Source: Leucogyrophana mollusca (Eukaryota; Basidiomycota; Agaricomycetes; Boletales). Taken from it: a DNA stretch of 54,582 bases. Position 1 is the stretch's first letter; each line of letters starts with the position of its first letter. Below are positions 20,794 through 33,497 of this stretch, piece by piece. The DNA lies in NCBI GenBank assembly GCA_021014945.1, contig MU266521.1, positions 1 to 54,582 of the forward strand, read 5' to 3'. The notes beneath the pieces were generated by a model. It did no database searches. It had not been told where the DNA came from and saw only the letters and a program-made list of their open reading frames with translations. The translations under genes were made by a program, and so were the position numbers.

Positions 20794-23597
20794 TCAGGTT
20801 CCGAGCGTAGTTTTTCTTGAAGCTGAACGCACCCGCAGTCGCCGCCCAGTCAGTTGTATCATAGGGACAACTAGAATGCCCATAGCAACAACAATCCTGA
20901 CAAATAAGGTGTAAGACGGCGGCGAAAGCATAAACGGGTGTGCACGCACGCTCCTTCAACTCCGAGTGTTTCGGCTGCACCGTCTTTGTTGGCCCACGGC
21001 ACCTGGACCGAATGAGAAATGTGTGTAACGCCCACTAGCGCAGGCATTCTGTGGCCGCCTTACCTGGAAGTAAGCAACGCTGAAACCTATTTGGGCGCAT
21101 CTGTACAGTCACTTTGAGCCAAGACAACAGAGATCGCACCTCCCATCGTCCGAGAAAGATTTACAAGTGCACTGATTTCGCCCTTACGCCCAGGTCAGAA
21201 CTTAGGAAACAACCATGTTGAATGGTGAACACAAGACTACCTGTTGTCTGGGGAAACAATCGTTGCAGTAGGCATCTGGCGCAGGTGGAGCTGTTTACAC
21301 GGATGATAAAGCGGAGAGAAATGAGACACGCACAGACGGCCACAGTATTGACCATAACAGCGATCTGGGCAATACCCCACCCAAAGACAACGGCTGGGGT
21401 GCTCAGGTGCTGCAGTCCCGTCCCTAATGTGACATATCCGCAGATGTATAACGGCATTGCAACATAGCAAGCCCTAACATAGCTTAATCAAAGGCCGTCG
21501 GGTATCAAATTAAGATTACAAGACGCACCACAGCCGACTCTCAGCCTCGAAGACGCCCTTATTTCTTCGTATACTCATATTCATGATCCAGTCGTTCAAA
21601 AAGCGACCTGTGAGTTCCCCGAGTATAACTCCAACCTGATGGCGCTCATTTGTCAGCGTTCAAGGGACATCCCATCACGGGCAAGGCTTACAATTGGGGT
21701 GGCATAGAAAGCTGCAATAATGGTCTGACTAAAGCCGAAGCCGAAGGGAGGCGGGGAACCGAAGAAGACGACATTCGTGACCTTTCCAGCAGACTGTCAG
21801 AGCCCGCTGGGGATCAGTACCAAAAGGCTTCTTACATTTGGACCAACGGAAAAGCCAAAAACCAACGCCTATGAAGAACATGAGGACCATAGAATATTAT
21901 AACCGAACAATCTCACCTCAAAGAGGAGAATACTCAGGAGATGAGGTCGCCAGAGCACATTCAAGGGACAGAATATGACTTCCCACCAACTCGATCGATA
22001 TTTGGCCATCTTGAAACCTGTGATACCTAGCAGTGTTTCAACGCGGTATCTTAGACCTTCAGTTGGGCGCTTTGGAACAGGATCGACCGTTCGGTCGTAC
22101 ATCCTGAAGTGTTGATATGAGGTCTGCCAAAATCAAACACAAGCAAGACTCACGTTTCTTGGCCGAAGAAAAGGATCAGAAGTACCACGATCCCCCCGTA
22201 TATCGATCCTATCCCGTACGTCCACCTCCAGCTATATCATACACAATCAAGATGCGCACTCTAACCGTAAATTAAAGAGGAGAGCTACCTTGCTTTAGCA
22301 ACGAGGAAACCGAAAACAAACGGGGAGATGAACGGGGCAACAATGAAACCGAAAGTCCAGGTGTTCAGCTACAAGAGAGACGGTCAGATCACGGTCGCGC
22401 GTAATATGCGTGTAGTCCACCAACTTTACGCGCTTGGAGATGGAACGGGTATATGTCCGTGACGATGTACAAACCCTGACGAGTAAACACGTGATTAAGG
22501 GGAACACTGCTGAGACCGCCCGTATTACTTACGGTCACTTGGGGACATGTTCTGTCGTATCATCGTAACAGTGATCAGTTGGATACAACAATGATTCGAG
22601 GTAGGGCTCACCCAAAGAACGCTGTCAGGCAGCGCATGGCTTAAAAAAAGAGGGTTAAGGTGAGTCCTAGGAAGGAGTAACGTGGTTCAATGCACCAGTG
22701 AAGGTATTAAGGTCGGGGGCGACAGCACAGCCGATTAAAAAAGCCACAGCCAGGAGCTAGAAAAGAAATGGATCAGTGATATTAGAATAATATGGGCCAT
22801 GAACTCCCACCTGGGACCAAAAGAGAATTGGAAGGCGTCCGAAGCGTCTCATCAGCATAACACTGAAGATGCTTCCCCAACCTGTGCCTGATGTCAGTCA
22901 ACGTAAGAGCATATGTCATCTTACCAACCTAACAAGAAGATGCTCCAGCTATTGCGGTCGGCATGTCATGTCAGCGCTGAGTGCGACAGGGACCGGGAAA
23001 CATACTTTGATGTCAGGTTGTTGATCACACCTGTCGTTGTGTTGTACTGCACAGAAAGGGGGAAGAGGGAGGCGATCCCTGCGGGGAAACGTCAAAAACC
23101 GGACCAGGAGGATACTTTCAACTCCTACCTATCCCCGAGTCGAAGTCGGGGACGACCGCAGCGAGCGTTGCGATAAGCAGCTGTACGGCTTTCTGTCGGT
23201 CGGTCCACTGAAGACAGTCATAAACATAAAAAAAAACACGAATGTCCGTGAATGAACATACATTCTGTGGATCATTGGGATCGTCCAGTGGCTGAGGCCA
23301 AAGGACTTTGGTTCCGTCGGGTGTGAGCTTCAGCCTCGCTGCAACAGCTTCGCCAAATTCAAGCGCGGCCTCCCTTTCGTGAAGGATCAACACGTCAACA
23401 TCAGGCGGTCGGTGGTTGTAAAGGACTTACCGGGGATCTATAACAAGGCGGCCAGCGTGTTGTTCGTGGAACGAGGCCAAATTGATCTCCGAAGCCGAAT
23501 TGACACTTTTAACAAGCACGTCAACTTGCTTCTCGAAGGAATCCGAGTCGCCAGTAGGCTGTTCAACGCCAGTGTTTCCAGTTTTTAGAGTCGACAT
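20794..23597 (-). CDS. MFS transporter, DHA1-like, 12 membrane segments
   Basis: A very intron-rich gene (at least 16 exons). The first are 23597..23431, 23373..23262, 23207..23129 and 23078..23006, and the stop is at 20794-20796. A soluble N-terminus of about 90 residues ends in LDDPNDPQN then WTDRQKA, the hallmark of a large fungal MFS group, followed by the first helix. Later landmarks are GWGSIFSVMLMRRFGRLP (loop 2-3 signature), the FHLQARK loop, the cytosolic loop around DPVPKRP, LWRPHLLSILLFEALVFG and NDCFPRQQGEIS near helix 11. Substrate is unknown; relatives export drugs or take up organic solutes. The N-terminal ATG at 23597 was preferred over an in-frame ATG at 23708 because the extra segment is not family-like. 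It is convergent with snurportin (135 bp). Confidence 0.85.
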
Positions 23598-24694
23598 TCT
23601 GAAGTGCCCGGAGTGGGGGGTCCTAGAGAAAAATCGGGCTCTTCTAGATAAGAGCTCTATATGTCTCGAGAGCACGCTGCTGCCCTGAAGGTGATCGCAT
23701 TTTCTCACCTCGGGTGAGAAGAAGCAACGTCACGAATCGCCAAGCGGTTTCGGGCCCATCAGTGCCGTTCCTCTGACCGTGACACTCACTGGCATTCTTA
23801 TCAGGGTATAGTCTCTTGGTGTGGTAATACTTGATGCGGATCCAGTTCTGTGGTGTGAACATATTGGACCTTGGGGATATCGCCAGAGTGGGGAGAGACA
23901 ATCCGCGGGAATGGTCGAAGTAAGAACGGACCGAGATCGCAGGCTTGGAGATTGATCATCGGTCCTGTCTGAAGCAATGACTTTGCTATATGATCAAGAT
24001 GATCTGCCTGACAAAGATCGAGATCGCTTCGAGATTACGAGATGCTGGTGTAGATGCCATGACTCGCAGACAGCCGTTGATGTTCAAGTTGTCCAGGCTA
24101 CAGATTTGGTATAATGACTGAGTTTATGACGGCAGTGACGCACGCTTTGTGCGCGAATGCTGCAACAGCTAACGAGAGCAAAGGAGCCATACAGACCCAG
24201 CTCGCCACCTACCATGACTAGAAGACGAGGGCGGCAATATGCAAGGCTGGTGTCGACTCACCAGCTCTCGAGATCGCGGAAGCAATTCATTCAAGTTAAA
24301 AGCAAATCAGGACTTGTTTGTCCGATTGGGAAGCGAAAATGCGCGCACCAATGGCGTCCGGTGATCTTTCTAGTTGCCCCCAGGTACGGGGTATAACTCG
24401 GGGTAACACGCCCCACTAATCCTTCACCTTGGACATCGTTGCATCACTATGTTTCGCGACTGCCTATCAGGCGGCGCGAGCTTTTCGTTGTCATGAGGCC
24501 TTGATTAATGCATAACGCGATCGCAGGCATCCTTTGTACAGCTAGACTATAATTTAGCCACTCCCAACCGAATGCTTGGAGTCGTTTCGTGTGACATGAC
24601 TCGTCTGTTCCTTGGACTTTGTACACACATTTCCTATACCCATGCGCCAGGAATAGTGAATACCGTGGATATGTGGTATCAGCCCGAGGATTAC
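23598..24694. other. Intergenic region upstream of MFS gene
   Basis: 1.1 kb between the MFS start and the MATE stop, both on the minus strand. Only short frames without motifs occur. It should contain the MFS promoter and the MATE 3' UTR. Confidence 0.45.
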
Positions 24695-27188
24695 TCAGTT
24701 ACCGCGATGCTCCGCGTCATGTTCGATCCCTTTGCGATCGCTCGCCAATCTATCCATCACTTTGCTCACTTCTCTTTTCCAGTCGGTCTTGAGGCATAGA
24801 TATATGCCCCACGCCGAACTGTAGATCAAGGCTAATGTGAGACCAATCCATAACCCCGCCAATTGCATATCTTTTTTGAAGGCAAGCCAGATGCCGAAGG
24901 GGATACCAAGAACGTAGTACGCGCTGTCGTGTCAACTTGTGAACCATAGCGAGACATTGTGTACAAAGGGGGATATACCTGAGGTTCAGCAGAGCACCCG
25001 TGAACTGTGGATGTTCAGCTAGAACTTCGGAGCAGCATTGAATACACTTACTTGTTTACCACGAGCTCTAAAAATACCAGCGCTAACGGCAGAGGTTCCG
25101 TCAAACACCTGGAAGAGTGCGACGAGCGGTAAGATAGTGGATACAAGGCTTACAACCTCTGCAGAATGGTCACATTTCTGGTATAGCCCCTGCTGTATCA
25201 AGGTACTGACCAGGATCGTCATTGAATAGATGTCCCCACGATTTGCGGAATGTGAGGAACAGGGTACTGGTTGGATCGTCAAGAACCGCTGGCGGGCGAG
25301 GCAACATTTGATGGGCCTACCTCCATACACCAGCAATGGCGATCGACACCAGTATTGCCGCATTCGCTGAAACTCCCGCGCGTTTCGCGTTTTTCTCCCC
25401 CAAAAGGTTGCCGATGCTGTGCCAGATCAAACATGACGATCCCCGGTCACAAAAACTAGAATGAAACTTACCGCACAGAAGCTGCCACACTAAGAGCAAA
25501 AGGTGCCTGGAAAGTGCATGAAGCCGAATTTAGTACAACCGACTGGGTCGCCAGAGCCACGGGCCCGAGCCTTGGAATCGATAAGCGGCGGATTTTGGGA
25601 TATGCGTGAACGGGGGAGTCCACTTACTGGCTTGCGGCCACTACAAGAACAAAGGTCAGTGTGGTGTACGCCTGCAAAACCATGCTTAAACGCACATCCA
25701 ACTAGCTCCCACGACCACCACTCCGAAGCCGTTTGACCTGTGTCTGTAGGTAAACTTGGAAGGAGCCGAAAAGCTTGGGTTACGAACCGACTCCACCAAG
25801 ACCAAGCTGCACCAGCAATCCCAAACTGGTAAAGCTACGCTTTGAAATCGGATGCCAGGCAGTTTTCTGAACGAAGAAAACGCCGTAAGCGACCGATGCT
25901 ATCGATACGAGATTGAAGGAGATGGCAGTGGCAATTGGAGCACCGATGAAACCAAGTCTGACAGGTTCAGGTCCCCATACTGTATAGATATGGTCAGCGT
26001 AACGAGAGAGCCTCGCACAAGATAAGGTACCGAGGATGTAATTCAACACAGCGTTTATAGGCGCTATAACGAGGATAATTCGGGTCGGCACGGCAAATAG
26101 GCCTTGGGAGAGATAGTCAAATACACGAAAAATATGCAAGGCGTAACCGCAAGCACACCTTGCGACTGGAAGTAGCGGCTGGAAAAAGGTGGTCAATTTC
26201 GGGCTTTGAACAAGAAGCTCTACGAGTTTTACCGTATGATGTTGTTGAACGCGTACGCAGGTAGGCCTATAGATGCCCATTTCATATATATACCAGCGAG
26301 GTGAGCCACTTCAGGTTCCTGCCTCAATAAGAGAAGAATGGCCTCGGAATTAAACCAAATAGCAAGGATGGGCTATAAAAGTTCATAAGTTTCGTCCTGA
26401 GGGTGCGAGACAGCTACAACGTACGATTAAAGAGACAGCCGTAACAACAACTGCAGATGGGAGCGTTTAGAATGCTAATGTCAAGAGGAGTGTAGACGCA
26501 CCCATGCGTTGGGTCCATAGGCCGACGAGCTGCGGGTTATCTGACGTCCAGGCACCGGGAAGCAAAGTATCTAGAGTAGTCGCAAAACCGAGAACAATAC
26601 TGTACCCCGAGACATTGGCAGTCATCGATCCAAGTGTTGCAGCAGCAAGGGCATTAGTGGAGATATGACCGATGGATATGACGGAAGCCATGATGAGACT
26701 ATACTCAAAAACTTGGGTTCTACGATTCAGCCTGTTAGACGACCCTATACACAGGAAAGGGAGTGATAAACAAACATATAAACCGGCAACGTATACTTCG
26801 CCAGGATACGGAATTCTTCCCAGAACATTTTAATGCGGCTTGTATCCTCATCACCCCCGGACTTGTCCACGCTTTCCTCTATACGAGGCATTAAGGGAGC
26901 CAGCAGAGGCGTGTTCTCAGACGCGTTCGAATGAGGATACATGTTCTGAGTCTCGGGGAGAATATGCATGACAGGCTGAGCTGGACGGATGTAAGGAGAG
27001 GGAAAGCTGGTGCGTCGATTCGAACTGCTATTTGAATCTACTCTGTCAGTCGCGTCATAATGATTCTCCTCGGTACCCTGTAGGTCAGATTGTTCGATAT
27101 CTTCATCTAGCGCGCTGGAGGTGGCAAAGCGGGATAAAATCGCGTAGTTTTGGGGTAGAGACGAAGGTGTTCCAATGTGTACAGACAT
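24695..27188 (-). CDS. MATE family multidrug/toxin extrusion transporter
   Basis: The first exon (27188 to about 26775) encodes a hydrophilic N-terminus of about 120 residues, then the start of helix 1 (FRILAKYTLPVY). After the intron comes FEYSLIMASVISIGHIS and then NALAAATLGSMTANVSGYS, GFATTLDTLLPGAW, the canonical MatE fingerprint (ATLG, GLATALDTL-like). More helices follow through the exons near 26100, 25300 and 24900 (YYVLGIPFGIWLAF, LWIGLTLALIYSS). The last residues, DWKREVSKVMDR..., form a basic cytosolic tail ending at a TGA at 24695-24697. MATE proteins are cation antiporters with 12 helices. Exact middle exon junctions were not all resolved. It is divergent from SAM50. Confidence 0.9.
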
Positions 27189-27516
27189 TGTGCAAGTTGT
27201 GGGAGAAGATGAGACTGGCTGTAATGTCTGGAAATGCGGACTCGAATTTCAGTGGAGCGGATCTTAGCTGCTCCAAGCCTTCTCCAAACTGGCAAAACCG
27301 AGGACATAAAATGGTCACAAGAGCAAAATTCGGCAAGCTGATTGACGCTCACCTCCGACGCTGACGGTCAAACTAGATGAGGCTAGTCGTCAAGTGCACG
27401 CAACTGACCGATACGTGATTCAGAGCTTTCGAGACCATGTACAGAAAAATGTATCGGAGTTCAAAAATAAATAGGCAAATTTGGTGCAGATCTGTTTTTA
27501 TTTGTGATTTCACGTT
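27189..27516. promoter_or_regulatory. Shared divergent promoter region, MATE and SAM50
   Basis: 328 bp separate the two start codons on opposite strands. AT-rich runs lie near the SAM50 side. No unambiguous TATA box was seen, and a bidirectional promoter is inferred from the spacing only. Confidence 0.45.
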
Positions 27517-29381
27517 ATGGATGGACTGAAACCTCCTCTCCAGCGTTCGGCGCGTCCTGACGAACCCAGTGAGGATGACCTAGAGAAGCTGAGGAAATGG
27601 CAAGAGGCCCGCATAGAAAGAAAACTACGTGGGGAATATGAATCGGCCGTGTTCCATCTTGCAGACCTTGTGAGTGTTAATATTCGCTGTGTTGCGCTCA
27701 ACCTCCGAACGCGTCCGGCAGGTCAACCAGAATCTTTCAACACCTCTGCAAATCGCATCTGTACGCGTCGAAGGGGCCTCGAACACTCGCCGCTCTTTTC
27801 TCAGCTGGTTGATCAACCCCTGGCTATCCCGTCACACTTCCCGGGATGCAGACGGCCCTTCTAACCTGCAGTCTGTGCTACACACTGCTCGGGGGATAAG
27901 TCATGTGCTTCAGGAAACCGACATTTTCCAGTCAATCGATGCCAAGATTGAGAGGGCTCGTGATATCCTCGCTAAGGAAGGAGATGTCGATATTGTCTTT
28001 AATACTCGTGAAAAGGGCCGCTTCTATCTGAAGACTGCCACGGAACTGGGCAACAGCGAGGGCAGCGCTGTGAGTGATTATAGCTTCGTCTCGGGAACTT
28101 GCGAACTGACATGAGACGCTCTAGAGTGCTACCGCCCGCGTTCGAAATGTTTTTGGGGGAGCTGAAACGTTTGAAGCTAACCTCTCATTTGGAACGAAAA
28201 CTCGTCGCTCTTTCCATGCGCTTCTTTCCGCTCCACTGTCACCCTCTCTTAGAACAAAGGGAGAAATCTCCGTGTTTGGCCTGGAAAGAGATCTTACATC
28301 CTACGCATCTTCGTCGGAAGGCTCACGAGGACTCAAGGTTGCAGTTAGGGTGAGCTAAGTCAGCAGTTTGTTGGGGGGTTTGTGTCAGTTGACCGTATCC
28401 ATGGGTTACGAACGTAGAGTGACTGGGGATCTCGCGGAGTTCACGAACTCTCGTATGAGGCTGTTCTACGACATATCGGAGGCCTTACGCCAACAGCTTC
28501 AATAAGGTCAGCCAATATATCCTTTTTCTTCAGTCATTTTTGAACGGTCGTCACAGCATCAGGGAGTCTGCTGGACAAAATGTCAAGTCTTCGCTGTCCC
28601 ATACATGGATACGGGACACACGGGACGATAAGATAGCGGCAACCCGTGGACACTATACCAAGCTGTATCAAGAAATCGCTGGCCTTGGTGGCGATGCGTC
28701 ATTCTACAAAGCGGAGGCAGAAAGCCAAGCTTCGCGACCCTTACTTCCGGGTGTTGTAAGTCATTCAGCCAGAGAACTTGATGCGCAATGACTGATCTGC
28801 CATGGTAGACACTCTCATTCGCAGCCCGGGCCGGCTTCCTCAAGAATTTCGCTGGGCACAGTTACTTCTCAGACAGGTTCCAATTGGGCGGTCCACTCAG
28901 CGTTAGGTCGTTCAGAGCCAATAGCATGGGACCCAGGGACGCCTGTGAGTAGACAGGAACATCAGAGTCAGCTCCTACTCACAGACTGGCCGGTAGCTGA
29001 TTCTCTTGGGGGTGAATTGTATTGGTCAACTGGGCTTTCTCTTATATCCGACATCCCGCGGAAATCACACTGGCCGATAAAGTCGCACATTTTTGTGAAC
29101 GCTGGAAGACTCGACTCCATGAACAAAGGTACGCAGCAGAACATTTCGTTCGAAAGGGGTGTTGCCTGGGATACTGACTAGCTATCTGGTTATTAGCTAA
29201 AGACACCACAGAAAACTTTGTTGACTGCCTCTCCAGACCGTCGGTTTCTGTAGGGCTAGGGCTAATTTACCGGTTTGACCCTGTGAGAGTGGAGGTGAAC
29301 TTTGGGGTACCACTCATCGCAAGTAAAAGCGATGGTGCACGCAGGGGCTTCCAGGTGGGAATAGGTTTAGATTTCCTATAG
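27517..29381 (+). CDS. SAM50: SAM50/Tob55, mitochondrial outer-membrane beta-barrel assembly protein
   Basis: Eight exons (27517..27669, 27722..28069, 28125..28349, 28418..28506, 28557..28755, 28809..28944, 28997..29128, 29197..29381) give 488 aa. A hydrophilic N-terminal segment precedes a POTRA-like domain around IASVRVEGASNTRRSFL and DIVFNTREKGRFYLKT. The Omp85 barrel follows (residues from about 160), with strands such as VRNVFGGAETFEANLSFGTK. Conserved landmarks are DRFQLGGPLSVRSFRANSMG, the loop-6 (V/I)RGF-type region of Omp85, and the last strand with FQVGIGLDFL ending in a C-terminal hydrophobic signal. It is the central subunit of the SAM complex that inserts beta-barrel proteins. 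The VRSF tetrad replaces the common (V/I)RG(F/Y). Confidence 0.93.
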
Positions 29382-29627
29382 ATTTTATCGATATCTGTGC
29401 TATTCACCGCGGTTCGCCGAATCGACCGCCACTGTTGCCTTCCTTCATGCATGGTTCGGTACAGCTGTGAGCGACTACTTTTATTGCCCGCAGAGACAAG
29501 AACAAAAAGCGCGACAGTCAATGGCGAGTGAGTTTAGGTACAAATGAAAACTGTCAAAGTAGGGCTGGATTTGCATCAGCAAGGAAACAGCAGAATCCTA
29601 CATCATACCTACCGGTCAAATCAGACG

Positions 29628-30092
29628 CTACCGAGCTCGACACACCACTTCACCCTCCAAGTTCATTTGCAGTGCCTCCCGCGCCTCTAGCCATTCGTGC
29701 TCCTTGTTCTTCGTCCGCACAACAGCAATTTCCCCCATACCAAGTGGCTTAATGGTCTGAGCACGTCTCCCCGAGCATATCCGACGAATTTCTCCAATGT
29801 CCATGAATATGCGTCTACTAGGTTTGCTGATGAGTTCCATGTCGCTTAAGACGGGGCGGTCGTCGCGGTATTTCAGTTCTGCCCATATTCTTCGCTGGGC
29901 TTCGCCTACACGAACAAAATCGCGAGGAGACGGGGACTCGATGGTGCCACGAGTGATATTCGATATGAATCCGGCTCGAAGGAGAATAGAGAGTATGCCT
30001 AGGTTCTGCGTGGTATGGTCAACGGCTATGCGGTGATGTCGCGCGCGAAATGCATTCTGAACGCGAGCGCAAAGATCGTGGGGCAAAGGCAT
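29628..30092 (-). CDS. MRPS8: Mitochondrial small-subunit ribosomal protein uS8m
   Basis: Intronless frame of 154 aa, in a window where almost every other gene is interrupted. It begins MPLPHDLCARVQNAFRAR, the uS8m start, with GILSILLRAGFISNITRG and then the IWAELKYRDDRPVLS motif, SKPSRRIFMDIGEIRRI and GRRAQTIKPLGMGEIAVV (the conserved GEI/V loop near the C-terminus). The length fits the fungal family. It is convergent with SAM50 (246 bp) and co-oriented with AVO1. The gene acts in the mitochondrial ribosome body. No classical presequence is visible, as is usual for uS8m. Confidence 0.95.
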   Translation of the reverse strand: MPLPHDLCARVQNAFRARHHRIAVDHTTQNLGILSILLRAGFISNITRGTIESPSPRDFVRVGEAQRRIWAELKYRDDRPVLSDMELISKPSRRIFMDIGEIRRICSGRRAQTIKPLGMGEIAVVRTKNKEHEWLEAREALQMNLEGEVVCRAR

Positions 30093-30470
30093 AAATCTGA
30101 AGGTTTAATATTAGGACAAAATGAGAACTATGGACGATGATCCGTGGACTCACAGTGGGCGATGGTCGCAGAAGAGACACCTGAATTCTTGGGAATGAGA
30201 CACAAATCGCGGTCGAAATTTGGCAACGGCTGGAGGTGCACGGAAGCAATTGACCCACCGCGTAACCCTAACCTCGATACCGTCAGACTGGGTTTCTTTT
30301 TTTGTTTGAATCCAGGGCCCCTTTCAGAGAATGCAATCTCAGAAGGACTGACAGTGTGCCGCAGCACACGGAAGTGGCCCTTCTCAATAGAATAGCGTGG
30401 ATAATGCACAAAAAACACCTATAGATACAAAGTGTCCAAAAGATCAGACCCAAGTGGGAATCATAGCACT
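30093..30470. other. MRPS8 promoter and AVO1 3' flank
   Basis: 378 bp, with both neighbouring genes on the minus strand. A short plus-strand frame here has no motif and was not called. No clear TATA box. Confidence 0.45.
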
Positions 30471-33400
30471 TCAAACAACATGTCTACTCCGTCGCGAAGA
30501 CCTATTCACAGTTCCCGAACGCTCCAATGCGTTCTTAAGTGTCTTCACCGTCTGGCATATTTCACCTGTGATGGTGTACGTCAGCAAAGTAGCAGGCAAT
30601 ACAAACTGTTTATACTCACCAGCAAGCTTGGGAGTATCGGCCTCAAAATCGTAACGCTTATTTCTGCTGTCTCGCTGGACGACAAGCTTGAAAATTGTTG
30701 ACGACTTCGATGATTGCTGGCATGCAACAACACTTTTAATGTGGAAAGAGACAGTTTTCCCGCTGTCAAAGACCGCTTTCGCCTTGTTCGCAGACGGCAT
30801 GATCTTGACCTCATCATTAGCACTAGCCAGCCAAGCACGGACTTGAATAAACCCACATGAATATACACCCCGTCAACTGCCAGTGTGCGCTCCTGTCGGG
30901 CCAGCATGGGCATCTTCCTGTATATGGTGTATTTCTGAAATCAAGTCCGCGTCAAAATGCTCCCTTACAAATAAGGCAATGAACCGACCTTGTACGCGGC
31001 AGTGTAATCTGCGGCGACACCCATCTGCATCTCAGGAACATCTGAATTCCTTTTGAAAATGGATGCTAAAGGGAATCCAAGGTAAGCTGGCGGCGTTTGC
31101 AAAGCACGAAGGGTCTCAGTACCGTTGGGATCCGTAGTTCGCGCTGATCTGCTCTCGGGGTCGATACCCATCTGTGGCAGCATGGTTTTCTTGACTAGAG
31201 TAAGTTCTCGCTTTCCTTGCAAACTGGCGACAGTCCGATCCAGAGGAATCAATATATTCAAATCGTTCAAGATCAAAGCGTAGTCCTTCGGGTTTGCCAG
31301 CTTGCGTCGGCGACAAACCAACTCCAGTGCTTCTTGCATGTACATTCCCGCGGATCTGTACAACGTGGTCAGCTTTAACGAGAATCTTCATGAGAACCTT
31401 TGCCTTACACGGGGATAGTTGTTGAGATGTGGACGGCGTCGGCGGTGTCTGCTACACGTATGCGAAGGAAGATCTGCGGTCCATGACTTGAGGAAGGACC
31501 CAATGAGGAGGACAGTAGTGGCATGCTTCCGAATACGGCGCTTGTACCTGGGCCTGATACGGATGGGGGGACAAGGCTACTCGCTCCGGTCAGGTCAGGC
31601 TTCTTAGGTCCCGCCATAATCCTGGATGGATGACGCTGTATCTTACTCTCTAGCTGTTGGTTTTGTTGGACTGGGAAGGAAATAGGTCAGACCTTCTCGT
31701 CTAACTTTCAGGGTGGGGGGGGCCTACTTTGGGTTAGTGACGCCGCTAAGATAGCGAAGGCACCAAGGTTAAATTTCGATATCTTGCCCGTGCGATCCGG
31801 TGCTGTACGAAAGTTCACAAATGTTTGGATTAATGAGTGCGGCTCTTCACATACGCGGAAAATCTTCATCGACCTCTCCGTCATCTTCGGCCATCCGCAT
31901 GATCCAACCCACCGCAGTCAACTTCGGGTCGTCTTCTGCCACATTCTCATTCAACTTTGGTAGCCACCCTTCCTCCCAATACATCCACAAAGCAAACCCG
32001 ATGACCTCTTCCACAGTGGCATCCTTCCTGACATTCAGTGCCATCGCTTCACCGATAGGCTGGCGAGCATGAGGGAAGAACACTCTGATATCCATGGCTG
32101 CACTCTCGCCGCGTCCTGAGATGGCACCATAGTTCTCGCTGAATGGGTTCGAAGAACTGCCGGAGGATGCCAGCACCGCTGTCAGCGCTGATACTTGTGG
32201 TCGCACAGGTCCCACTGGTCGACGTGCGAAAGTCATTTCGGGTTGTGGGGCGGTGACGCTTTGCGATAGAGTTGAGGCTCTTGGCCGAACATCCGTCCGA
32301 CGAGGCGCAGGATCCACCTTTTGTCCGACCTTGAGAGGAGGAGTGACCATCTCGAAGTAAGACTCGGCCGGTCTGGATGGCCCTTGCTTAGTAGCGCCTG
32401 CTGCACGCACCTCTGAAACCGGGCTCAGGCGAGAACGAGTGCGTATGTGCTGTACAGCATAGGGTGACGACCCTAAAGCTGAAGGATTCGAGGTAGACAT
32501 GACTGAGGCTGTGCCGGAGAGAAGAGAGGCGATGTCGGAAGCGCTATCAGAATTGATTCCTGGAGTGCGCGTCGCGGCAAATTCGCTGAGGGGTTGAGAG
32601 GTTAGGAAGGAACCCCAGGAGTAAAAAATGAACATTACGGGTCGAATTCGTCCGCTTCATCCATGTTCTCTTCCACAGGAGCAACCATATCGAAATCATC
32701 GTCATTGTCCTCCTCGAGTATACCTTCTTCCTCATCGGACGAAGAGAGCTCTGGATTTAGATTCCCGGCTATCACAGCAGGCTGTTTCGGGATCGACGCA
32801 GAAGGTCCCCTGCGAGCTTGCAAGCGCAATTTCCTCCTGGCCTCCATCTCAGCAGCCCCCTTGAATTTCGGAATAAATTGTACCTCCTTGGGCGGAGGCT
32901 CCAGAGGTGCAGACTCCTCTCGTCGATGCGTTGTGTTTTGCGTGGATGCAGATGGCACACTTTCATGCTCTGCTGCTTTTGCTCGAGTATCGACATCGTT
33001 TGGTTGACCCATGCGAGAATTGCCGGGATTGGGTATTATCTCAAGGTCTCCGTTCCGTTTTTCCATCCTGCTGGCGATCTGTGAGGCTCTTTTCGAAGTA
33101 GATGCTCGCCTTCCAGCAACACGTAGGCCCAATGCTCCGGATCTCGATCCCATTATCGTCTGGTGGTGCTTTAGGGAGGTGGCACCAGGAAATCCGGACG
33201 AAGAGAGGCCTTTTCCAGATGATTCACCTTCATCATCGGAAATCTGTGGGCTGGAAGGGTATTCCAGTTCCGGCCATCGTTGGACGTCAGCGAGGGAAGC
33301 AGCAAGAATGTATGGATTGGACGTGTAAGAAGGGTTGAGAGTGATGATACGCGCGCCGAACGGGTCGTCTACGTTGCGCAAGTATGAAAGGCGAAGACTG

Positions 33401-33497
33401 TGAACCAGGTATCTACAAGGGTGCGTTGAGTTGAAACCATTAATGCGACCGTTAGGAGCACGACGCTGACGCACCCCGGATCGCTGATGAGAGACAT
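30471..33497 (-). CDS. AVO1: Avo1/Sin1, TORC2 subunit with CRIM and PH domains
   Basis: The gene runs from an ATG at 33497 (exon 1 is 23 nt, 33497..33475) through 33412..32639, 32585..31855, 31802..31728, 31670..31409 and further exons from 31355 to the stop at 30471. The N-terminus has LVHSLRLSYLRNVDDPFG. An acidic stretch precedes SEFAATRTPGI. The CRIM domain (residues about 400-500) shows VRKDATVEEVIGFALWMYWE and VGWIMRMAEDDGEVDEDFP. After a Gln-rich segment come an RBD-like region (ALELVCRRRKLANPKDYAL) and the C-terminal PH domain (YTIYRKMPML, FDSGKTVSFHIKSVVACQQ, TIFKLVVQRD) that binds phosphoinositides. Sin1 recruits AGC kinases such as Ypk to TORC2 at the membrane. The last intron is 3n and open, so its retention would add about 19 residues without a frameshift. 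Confidence 0.9.

Noticed and set aside
23644..23901. Upstream minus-strand frame before the MFS start
   Set aside because: It does not join the MFS first exon in a useful frame and lacks MFS sequence. It was treated as promoter.
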